Part shown: piece after piece, positions 26,378 through 38,300 of the stretch
How the letters are laid out: every line of letters starts with the position of its first letter
Position numbering within the stretch: position 1 is the first letter of the stretch
NCBI RefSeq assembly: GCF_964204865.1
Contig: NC_135255.1
Coordinates: 11,189,135 to 11,253,134 of the forward strand
DNA from: Styela clava
Taxonomy: Eukaryota; Chordata; Ascidiacea; Stolidobranchia; Styelidae
Reading direction: 5' to 3'
Length of the DNA: 64,000 nt
Notes under the pieces: model-generated
What the model was told of the DNA's origin: nothing
Databases searched by the model: none
Seen by the model: only the letters and a program-made list of their open reading frames with translations
Position numbers and translations under genes: made by a program

Positions 26378-29300
26378 ATGAATTCTCACTTCCAACTCGA
26401 TAATCCCAATTTGGGCAAAGAAGATATTTTATATCACATTGGATTGACTGCCAAGGATGATCTGCAATCAATGTTCCAAGACGTAAAGGTAGGTACCAGT
26501 AGTTACATTTGAAGACTTTGCAAATCTGCCCTTTAGGTTTTTTACAGTTTAAAGAAGAATCGCACCACAAATTTCTGCAATTCTGAATTTATAAAATTTT
26601 GCAACATTTCTCCTGGGATCGTGTTCAGTAGCTTTTATCAAACTTCCCTTTGTTCGTACACTAATGAAAATCGTGTTTCACTGAATTTTGTACGATTTTC
26701 GGTATACAAGCAGCCGGGGGAGGGCTTTCGCGGTCGAATTTTTTTTGTACTCGTGCAGAATTGTGTATCCAGTGAGAGTTATTATATATTCATCGGCGAG
26801 ATGAAGACAAATAAAGGAGTGAATCCGCGACGCATTTTTTTGATTGAAGAGCGGAAGTCTAAAATACTAAAGCATTGTAAATCGCAAAATATCGTGTGCC
26901 TACGACACATATTAAGTTTACTTCACGTTGGAAACCATACCGTCACCGAAATCGAAACACAGTCAATTGTGCGCGGTATTCACTTTTTTATCCATTCCTT
27001 TAAATTGCCTTCAAATTTTGATGTTAACCATTATACAAGTTTGGAAACGCGATCTTATTCTATAGTATATCCAATCAATTTTTATAGTAATAAATAAATT
27101 TTACTCCGTGAGATTTTATAGCAAACTTTGTGGTATTTTTCTAACGGGTATATCACAAAAATAAACTGAGTGGCAGCATTGCGATAGAGCGGAGTCAGTA
27201 TTGCAAGTAAAAGTGGCAAAAATACGGATCGAAACAAGATGTAATCGATCAGTTCACGACACATTCGCAACTAATTAATTTGAATTCGATCATCATTCAT
27301 TATCAGATCAATTACATTTTTTTACATCATATTCTGAGCAAACATATGTGCTAAGAATAATGTCTATGATATATTTCATAAACCTTTTCTTATATCTATT
27401 AAATCACAATTTTACGAATATTCTATTTTAAGCTATCAAACTTGATTCATAATACAATTCATGTTTGGTAAATCATCCATATCTTATTCATATACACAAT
27501 TTTTGTGTATTGGTAATCGATCAAGCCTGGGGCTTAAGTGGTTTTATTTCGCACAGAGATTGCGGCACAATGAAATGATTTCTGACTAGATTACTTTATG
27601 ACTTTGAATACTGATGCGATGAATATTCTAAAAACGCGTGGTTTTCTTATTTTTATTGAAGTTATAAAAAATAATTTTTGTCACTATACCATTTTTTCAG
27701 TTTGTATGCATGGGAGGAAAACCATCTCGAATGCAAAAGTTTGCAGCTTATTTAGATGACAAACTCGGAAAACCCAAAACATCGAGGCGTGAAAAAGGAG
27801 GTAACATGTTAAAAAAATCCGTATTTTACCGAACAGATGGCAAAACCGTGTTTTTATCGAGCACCCTATTTCCCCATTTCTTCTCATTCTGCCCTTTTAA
27901 TAATGTTTATTATTTCCTACTTCAAAACTCAAAACATGTCGTTGTGATGAGAGGCGATGTAAATGAAATAAAACTTTTGTTTGGAGAATCAAGAAATAAT
28001 ACCCAAACAATTCCATGCGTTTATAACACGCACATTTCCTATTTGTAAAATTTTAAAAAGCAATTTTGAAGTCGTGTAATTGATTTCCTCGTTTAAGATT
28101 TCAGCAATCGACATAAAAATATTACATAGCGCTAAATTTATAGTTAAGTGTAGGTTACATAGTCCTAATTGCCATTTGAATGGCCTTTTTCATAGAAGGC
28201 AATTATATGATTTTGAGCTGCCAGTATTATTAGACTGCTGTGTAGTGGTTCATCACTACGTATTAACTAATTCCACACGGAGACTAAAGAAATTATATAT
28301 AATGTGGGTTGACGATATTTTTGGTTAGTAAGATCAATTTGGTGAAAACATGTCCTGCTGTCCACATTTCAAAAGCCAGCGACTGTCGTGCGAATTACTT
28401 AACGTCCTCGCCTACCAAGATAATTCGTTGAAACTTTGAAACTATTTTTTTACAACCAACCCAAAATATACCATATTATCGGTATTTCATTTTACTTATT
28501 TTCAGGTTCATGCAATTCAGTTTTTATTGGCAGCACGATACTTTTATTTTTAGAGCTTCTTGATATATCTGGGTCAGCAGGACGATATTCCATGTACAAA
28601 GCAGGGCCAGTTCTATCAGTGAGCCATGGAATAGGACAAGCTTCACTCTCTGTAGTTTTGAACGAAGTGAGTGAGCTTTTTGTTGTTTAGGTAGCCTTAT
28701 TTTCCAATTCCAATCGATTAATTATTTGCAAACTGACCGGTCTTACATTTTCTCAACTATCAGTTTAAACATGTAATTATGAAACAAATAAGCAATGGTT
28801 TTGTCGAACATTAGTGCGTCAAAATTAATCGAAGATGAATCCTTACTTACCTTCCGACCAAAGTTATCCTCTGTGACGTTTGTCGCCTCCATAGTGTTCG
28901 ATATTCTGCAATTGATATTTGATCTATATATGTATGCTAAATGTATTAACTTATATTTATATAAAGTGTGATTATTATTTGCTTTGCATGAAATGCATTT
29001 AGTGTTTAGTGCTTAGGATATATAATAAAAAAAATAATAGCAAATCCGTTTTGTGTCGCAATCTCGAAAAATTGCATTATTTTGTCATTGCTCTAATATG
29101 ATGCAATGTAACTGGCTGCTTGACTCTGTGGCTTTTCATAAATCGATGGAATGAATCATACAGCTTTCCCTTGTCGGACAACAAGCCACAGAGTCAAGCA
29201 GCGAGTTACATTGCGTCATATTTTGTTATCCCTTTTTAAAAGTTTTACTGAAGAAAAGTATATTACAATTTTATATCTGTATTTTTGTCTCAGGTATTAA

Positions 29301-32300
29301 AACTTTTGCACTATGCAAAGTGTAACAAAGATGTTATTTTTATAAGAATTGGATCAAGTGGTGGACTAGGTGAGTCAACGTCATAATGAGTGTTTAATTA
29401 TCATTTGCTATTATTTTGTGTGACTATATGTTGATATGCAGAGTTTTTCTTAATGACTCATTTATTTGAAGAATATAATTGCCTTTAGGTATTAGTAAAA
29501 TTGGAATATTTTTGACTGATAAAATTAGTCATTATATTTACATTTTTGTCATAGATTACAAATGTGATATTACTATTTCTGTACAAAAATCAGAATTCAC
29601 GATTTAAATAGCTAATAGGTTTGATCCCTGACACACAAATTCGAAAAGATCCAATGAAATTACATTGCTGAAAGCTTACTGGGCGTGCACAGCCTAACCT
29701 ATAACTACATTACAGTATGTCAAAGTATGTTTTTCTTGTTTTCCTATGTAGGTGTTGAACCAGGAACTCTTGTAATTACGGACCAACCGTACAACAGCAC
29801 TCTCGAACCTGTTTTCTTGCATGTAAGTTATTGCTTTTACAAAGTAGGACGATTGAGAATCATTTGAAATTGTGAATGTTGTTTCTGACTGGTACCCGAG
29901 TACCAAGTATAATATATACTCTAATTATGCTGATATGCAACGCATCCATACGCCAATAACTTCTCCATGTTGGGCTATGAATAACTTAGATTAGACAGTA
30001 AACTGCAATGCAACGTACATCAATATGTGTTAATGACTTCCAGAATTAGTATACCATGATTTCTATCGCGAACATTCATTATCACATCAATGAATTTAAT
30101 GATGGGGAAAAACTGCTTCCTTGTATAGAAAAGCATTTTCCTGGTTTTGATGTCGTGGTGTTTTTCTATTCACAACATCAGGAAATCGCACGTAATTATC
30201 TCTAAATAAGTAGCGAAAAGTAAAAATAGGCCAGGAGCGAATTGTGCTCACTAACCTGAATCAGCGAGCTTTTAAGGTGTCGCTGCCTGAAGACCTTATG
30301 AGGTCCCTCGCGACTCCTGTGACACAACTTAAGTTAAGTTCATATTGTGTTTGAAATGTTTTTTCTTATGATACGTTTATTTTGTGCTGATGAATAAAAT
30401 GATGATTGATTGATTGAACATTACTTTGATACTTCATGTTAGATTAAAGTTTATTATCTTTATTTCAGATATCTTTGGGACGATCAATTCCACGACCTTG
30501 CTCAACCTGTCCAGATACCAGAAGAGAATTACTTAACTGTTCGAAAAATCTTGGTATTCCTGCAGTGATAGGAAACACAATGGCAACTGATGATTTCTTC
30601 GAAGGTAAAATTCAAACTTATTGGATAGCTCGATTCCAAGTGATAATTTTTGTGGTATATATGTAGAAAAAGCAAACAATAAGATGCTAATAATATCAAG
30701 TGAGCAATGCTCAAATACATGCACACAATAGCCAAACGAATAAGTATATATCAAATTATATGGAGTAGCGTCACACGTTGCGCAATATTCAATTTTGACG
30801 ACGACATCACACAAAACTTTAATAAGAAAAACGAATCCCATAGAGCCGACAGAAGTTTTTCAATTGAAGAAATTAATAGCCTTCTAGCGACAACAACAAT
30901 CTTTAACCCCTGAAAATTTCAAAGCAATTAGTAGGCCTACAGTAGAAAAAATAAAAGCGATTTTTTCACAACGACAAAAAGAATACAAACAACAACGATC
31001 TATAGGTTCAGTTCCTGTTCAAAAGTAGAATGTAAAATACTGAACACTATGATGAAATTATTTGCCAATGAACCCTCAAAACGACTGTAAACAATCAGTC
31101 GTAGTTTATTTAAAGCTATCATTGTTGGCATTGCGCAGTAGTACTGCGAGGATTATTTTGACAGGAGAAATTACTAAATTGAACAGCACTGAACGATTAA
31201 CGATAAGCTGCTCGATTAATTCGAACAATCTCGGACTGTGTGGTCACTCTGGTCTTTCAAAGCCATCATGTCATCGGTAACTTTACATAAATTTCCTTTG
31301 AGCCAACCGACAAACAATCGAACACGACTCTCCTAACTTCACGCAATTGTATCACTGTCATTTTTTAAGTTGATGATAACAGGACGCGCGTGGATTAAAT
31401 AGTTGGACTCAGCGCTGGTTTAACCATTAAACAATATAAGCACGTGCTTAGGGCGCCAACCACCACAGAAATTTTAGAGCAGAATTTATATAGTTTAACG
31501 GTGTTTATTAAAATATTTCGAGTTCACCAGGTGACTCAAATGTTATAATGTTCGCTTTTTTTTCGTCTTCAAGTATCATATTAACCTTCATTATTAAAAA
31601 TAAACACTGAAACCTATTTATTTGACACTAAATGGGCCTATGAGTCGTTTTCGAAATTTCTTTTCTCTTCAACAATTGGACCAATGAACTATTTGCACTA
31701 TGTGGCGGTTCTACGATCGCATTTCAACGATCTAGTGGTCAGCGAAGTCGGGAGTTTTTTGATAAGGTAGACCAGGGTGGTCCAAACCCTGTCATGCTGA
31801 ACATTCCGTGCGGCCCGCCCACAGACCAATTTTAGCGTATATTTGTATCTGATAGCAGAATTTTTTTATATTTTTAAAGCTATTCCAACTGGGGTTGGGA
31901 TCCCGAGATTCAAACCCTTTTGCCTTTATTTTAGTAAAAACACTCTTCTGTTTTCAAGCTTGGGCCATGTGACAGTAGCAAAACGCAGAGCCGACTTAAC
32001 GCCGCGCAATCCCGTTTTTTAGCTAGGTCGCGAAATACCAACTAAGACGGACTTGGTTGTTATTTGACGACGGCACTAAGCTTGCTCACGCTGCAAGTTT
32101 TTAAATTACTCAAAATATAACAATTCGTAATAGAATGAGTGTCACAAGAAAAGTGACACGAGGAAAACACGGCGGAAACGTATTTCCTTGCCCATTACAC
32201 AGTGCCTGGTTTGATTTCAAGTAATATCTGTCACGAAAAAATATAATTTGAAGCGACATTAAATGCGAGATACGGAAAATACAACGATAATTCTCGGGAA

Positions 32301-35300
32301 TTTTATTTTAAATAACTGAAGGCTTTATATATCTTGTTTAAAAGAACGCCACACATGCAACATAATAATAGTCTGATTAGAACAGTATAAACAACTCCCG
32401 TTGTTTAATAAATTTAAAGTAAGTAAACTCGCAATATTCCGATCACTTTTGGGTTTTCTCCGCGGTCCGCGGGACCTCCTGAAAAGTTTTTGCAGTCCTT
32501 CAACCTAGCAACCTTGAACCACCCTGAGGTAGACTACTAGGTACCGGTTAAATTGCAAACTACAGTTGTGACTTTTCCTTTGCTATTTTGATTCACGTTG
32601 AGACTGGAGGCATGAATCTTTATTGTCACACTCCCTCAGGATTAGAGCTCAACCGATATGCCTGTCCGATATTGCGTGTTTGCCGATATATCATATCGGC
32701 ATTGACCGGCCGATATATATATATATAACAGTTTAAAAAGCTATAAATGTTCGTAGTAAGGGGGGCACAAAGTCTTCTGTGCTTAGGGCACCAAAGGGGA
32801 CGACCATTGATTTATGCAATGATGTGATTGAAAATTTAAGGAACAAGTTTTCTATTGCAGTGGTTCCGAACTTTTCTACCCAGGCGGACCGGTAAAATTA
32901 AATAAAATTTATGTACTCGCGGACCGGCAAAAATTGAAACGAGTGGAATAGAAAAGAATAACATATCTTTGCGAAATGAAATACAATGCCGGGCAGCCAT
33001 TATGCATAAGAAGGGCACACATAAAAAACGTGTACATTCCAAACATGCACAAACAGTAAACACAATTAACTCCAGTGAGAATTTTGCTTCTGTTTCGTTT
33101 CCAATATATATAAGATTGCAAACGAGGCCTCAAAGAAGGTTTTGCAACACGTAGCTCTGCAGCGGCGTACAGCCAATGTCTTTGCGTCGTTTTAATTAAA
33201 GCTCGCGATGAAAATGTTTTTTCGCATAACGCATATGTAACTGGTTGAAAATACGGTCAAAAATTTGAATCTTCCATTACTTAGCGATGGTATTCGTTAT
33301 CAAGAGATATCCAAAATTGTGACAGTGATTCTCTTTTAAATCTGGACTGTGAAGTAGAATCATAATTTTAATAAACCTTTTTTTTTTCTTCGGATTCATC
33401 ATATTGTTCTCTCTGCAGCTGATCTACGCCTCAGGCAAAATGAATTTACATTACAATGACAAAGTCGTCGGTAACTTGGCACCAGGCACAAAATCCTTCT
33501 GTGTTTGCTCAAAATACTAGAAAAGATCTCTGCGGCCCATGCCTTTATGCGCGTTTCGTGACCACCTGCAGGGTCGTAACAAGGCCATATCTTACTGGAA
33601 TATTATATTGTTCTTGACTGTTTTCTTGTTTGAACAAAGAAATATGCATAACGTTTTTTAGGGATGGTCATATTAATCAGGATAAGCACGCAGGACAGAA
33701 AAACCACGAGTGCTGATATGTAGGTTTCTGAATCTTGCGAGATTTGATGGAGTGCATTCGCGATGAATCGAAGCCGGAAAAGCAAAAAGTGTGATTACCG
33801 GCGCCAAGATGTCGCGAAAGACGCCGCAATATGACAGCGAAAGAGAAATTGCGTAATAAACCAACGCAACCTCGTCTTCGGTAAAGTATAAGTTTATTTC
33901 GACTCCATAATCAGCAGTAGACGATAAAATAATAGATAATAGTAGGTAATAGATAATAAAATAATAGACGATAAAACAGAAGAAAATAACTGAATATAGA
34001 ATCGGGAGAGCAAACAAAACCTCAAGTAAGGTTTGAAGCGTACAGATTTTAGATGGAAAGGTATTGATAAAAGAAGTATTACGTGTTCGCTCACCCAAAA
34101 GTGTAAAAACAAATTGAAGCACGCACACACACACTCATCGAAACATGATAAGGTTGGAAGTAAAAAAAAGCGAGACTTAAAATCAATTCAATTACTCAGT
34201 AAAAAGAAAAATATAGAAACAAATAAAAAAAATGAATAAATTCTTTTGCCACACCAAATTAATAATTTTATGAGGATTGCCAAATTGGATACCGAATTAG
34301 TCAACAAGAGTTATATACTGTGGATAGAAAAATTCTCCTCAAAAGATATCGTCAAGCTGATTATAATTGGTGTCACCTAATGCCAAATTTCCCAATCCGA
34401 ATTGCCAAGTTGGATGCATGAAGAGGTGGGCTAGACCTGCTTCACTCACAAAATAGAAGCCAAAACTAGCCACATCAACGTCCAAATCATTTTAAATACT
34501 ATTAATTAATAAAAGTATCGGTAATTATAATTAAATGAAATAAGTATGATACAAGTAGTATAAGTATAGTATGATACAGAGGTAGGAAAATTGGGTACGG
34601 GAATATATAGATTATTAAAGGTTCAAGTAAGGTTTTTTAAAGTCATGGATTATGGGCAAGCAAATTTAATTGAGGGTGTTGATCACTGCGGTCAGTTCAA
34701 ATTCATCACGGATCATTCATCAGTCTGCAACTTTTGTTGATGTATACACCTCTTATGTTGAATTAGCTAGCTTTTAATTTGATCATCATGACTGTCCTGT
34801 ATATATCTGCGAGTACGATATTCAATGATTGCAAATAGGGAATCAATGGAAAACTACTCTACATTTTTGAGTGGAAGTTGTTGATTTGTGTATATATTGA
34901 TCAATATTAATTAACTATCATTAGACTGCTAGTTGAAAGACCTGAGTAAGAGAAGATTGTGGTTAGGACACAAGACAAGTTGTTCACAAACCATGCAAAA
35001 ACTTTTTGATGTCGTTCAAACCACACTCATGTTGGCGATTATCTTAATTAATAACATCACACTAAACATCACACATTTGCATGCTCTAACCACACAGCAT
35101 ACTTTCAATCAAAGATAAAATCTTTGTATACACGCAGGACACAGCATATAGTACTACAAGTTAAAATGTAGGGGAGAATCCAAATATAGCTCGACTGGTC
35201 ACCTAACTACAATAATTCAAATTATACCGTCTACAACCCTCACAAAGAAATACAACACCCAAATAGAAAACAAAGATCATGCATGTGGAATATCAGAAAC

Positions 35301-38300
35301 CCAACATTGAAAAAAAAGGAAACATGCGCATGCAGATGTCAGAATGTGAACAGCCATATGAGGAAAAGTCTTATGCTATGCATGCTATAGAACAAACTGA
35401 ATGGCCAACTAGAATGCAAAACAGATGAAGAGAGTTTAACTGCTTGTTCAAAAATAAATTAGCAATCTCAGGTACAATAACAATATTATGGCTGTTCCAC
35501 ATTCTCATGAAAATAATGAGTATGTGCAAGTGAGGAGTGTCCCAACTTATGTCATGGTCTTTCTTTGGAGGTTGTAGCCAATTACATACGAGAAATATAT
35601 ATCAGCGTGGTTCTGAAATAATAACTTTTATATGGATACCAAGTAGGACTTGACTTTTTTTGAAAGTATTTTTTGGATTTCAATGATTTCAAATTCAAGG
35701 GGGGGGGGGGGAGAATTCCACAGCTTGGGCCCAGTATACCATAGGGCATGCTGGGTCACAGATGTACTCATAAAAGGTATGAACAAATTGGTACTACTTC
35801 TTCGATTGGAAGTTATTTTAGTTAGTATGTCGTCGAAGCAGTTGGGCAAGGAATTGTTATGAAAATCATAGACTAATGATAATACTTCAAATTTCATAAT
35901 ATCCTCAACTTTGAGTATATTTAACGTTCTATGGAAATAGTTTACACTTTCAATAAAGATTGAAGCATTGCTAATAAAGCTGATTGATTACCACACTGGG
36001 ACACTTTGGCATCAACTGCCAAGTTTCTTTTTGTTTTATTAATAACATGTAATATTTGTGATTTCCAAGACAGGTTTTCATCAAAGATAACTCCTAGAAA
36101 TTTTATTTCTTTCACTTTTTCAATTTCATTGCCATTGAGCAGCAGTGGTTTTGTACAACTTACACTTTTATGCTTGCTTGGATGGAATAATATAAATTTA
36201 GCCTTGTTAGCATTAAGTGATAATTTATTAACTAACATCCAGCTATGAATGTTAGCTAGTTCATGGTTTGCAACTGTGAATAGATCTTCAAGGTTTTCCC
36301 ATGAAGAATCAAGTCAGTATCATCAGCAAACACGATTGACTCAGAGGATTTCAGACACCTGGACATGTCATTAATGTAAGTTGAAAAAACAATGGGCCAA
36401 GTGAAGATCCTTGAGGAACTCCGTGCTTCATGACACAAATATTTGTAGACAATGAATTGTCATATTGCACAACTTGTTTCCTGCCGTGCAGGTAGCTCCT
36501 GATCCAATTTAGTGGGACGCCTCTAATTCCATAGTGATGGGGCTTACTTAGAAGGATCGATTGATTTGAGCTATTGTACATGAAAACACTGCCTATGTTG
36601 TTGAATTCGTCAGTGTCAGTATTGGCTGACTCAACAAACATTCGATTGAGATATTCAGGATTGAGAATTTTGTGAGGGGCCTCCTGAAGTATGCGCACCA
36701 AGATGGCGCACAACCTGAACTCAGGCTGTGTACCAGGTTAGGGTTCAGGTTATGAGACATCTTGGTGCGCATACTTCAGGAGTACCTTTGTAGGAGTCTG
36801 GACTTCAGCTTTTTTTGAGTGAAAAGTAGAGAATAATTCTGATATTTCAGAATCAGAGAATGGTATACATTCTTTTTCACAAAAGAAACAGCACCAAGGC
36901 ATTTCATCAGCTTCAGATTGCAGGTTTTCATGTTGCTGGCTAGAGATATTAGTGCATTTTAAATGTATCCAAAAAGAACAAACATTGCAAAAAAATAGCT
37001 TTCTGATTAGTTCGGGCTGATTTGTGGCAATTTTACATTATGTTTCATGGTGGTGGACCGCAAAGTAATGAAATAAAAGTAGTATAATGAAGTAAGACAA
37101 AATCTAAAATACAAAGCTTGAATACAAAGTTTCCAGGTGCAGAACTTATGGTTAAATAAGTACTAGCCTAATTAGCATAAGGAAAATAAGGATGAAAATA
37201 AATTGAATTCCATTATTCCCCTGTGCTGAAGGCCACCACTATACCAATGGGACCAAGGTGCAAACAGTGTGCCTATATGCTAGGTCCCATCGAGCGAGCA
37301 GTAGCCCTGGAGTACAGGGGACGCGAGAGAGTAGTGATATCATTTAAACAGGATATTACTCGCCTTCTGTCCAGGTACGCGTATATAGTCCCATTCGTTG
37401 TCGACACCTTTTGCTTCCCGAAGGCTTCCTTGACTGCGGCGAGAAGCTTGAGCCTATTCCGAGTCAAGGACTCAGTGTAATGGACAAACCGCTGCCTTTC
37501 AGATATTTCTTCCTACCATATATTAAATTTTTTGTCGATCTTCGGACAAATTTAATGATGATGGGAATCTTCGGGGACTTGGATCGCAATTTATGGGTTA
37601 TATCAATATCCGTGTTAACAATAGGCTGGTCAAGTTTGAAGTTATTGTTCAGAGTGTTAACAACAAAGTCTTCAAACTTATAATACTCAGATTCTGGGAC
37701 CGAATTACAGACATGAAGAACAACACAGTTCCTCCGGCTCTACTGTTCTTGATCATCTCGCTGTTTTTCACATAACTCCAGTCTTTTTATAATCTCCTCG
37801 ATCTTAAAGCGATTGAGACGGCATAAAAACAACAAAATTTCCCGCTGACCGACAAAAAAGTTTCGCGGACCGTCACCGGTCCGCGGACTGGCGGTTGGAA
37901 ACCACTGATCCATTGTATCGAACTCACTAACAAAAAGTTCTCCATTCCAAAAAAAACATTCCGAACTTATAACTCTATAATTTAAGTCAACGATTGTCAA
38001 ACGTTTGGTATTATGGAGCCCGTGAAGAGATTGATTGGTATTTACGGAGCCCCACGGCAATTTTATAAAGAAAAGCAAAAAAACACATCGTTACTTACCG
38101 ATTAATGTTTCTGAGTAAATTAAAATTACCTTATTTAATGACTCGGATGTATTTGCTGCTTTGTATTTAAAAATATTCAAATTGCCGTTGTCCAATTTTA
38201 TTAATGTCGTTATTACCAGAACAGTTACAAAATCAGTCGTATTTAAACAAAAGAGCTATGCTCAAATATATGGACACATTTGAAGTAAATGAAAGTAATA

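Larger units (their letters stand above)
32858..37907. mobile_element. hAT-like element of about 5 kb with nested insertions
   Basis: The left end CAGTGGTTCCGAAC, with GGCGGACCGG inside it, pairs with the right end CAGTGGTTTCCAAC, with GTCCGCGGACCGG. The flanking 8-mers TTCTATTG and ATCCATTG agree at six of eight positions. Between them lie a reverse-strand LINE (35600-37815) and a foldback element (36681-36782). I find no transposase frame in 32900-35600. The pairing of these two ends is an inference: they could belong to two copies of one family. Confidence 0.55.

Noticed and set aside
30533-30841. 102-codon - strand ORF over uridine phosphorylase exon 6
   Set aside because: The opposite strand carries a well-supported exon; this is its shadow.
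33673-34134. 153-codon - strand ORF
   Set aside because: Hydrophobic, Leu/Phe/Tyr-rich translation of AT-rich repeat DNA inside the probable hAT element; overlapping frames look alike.
37223-37683. + strand ORFs in a GC-richer block, considered as a cellular gene
   Set aside because: The - strand reads a LINE ORF1 domain across the same block.
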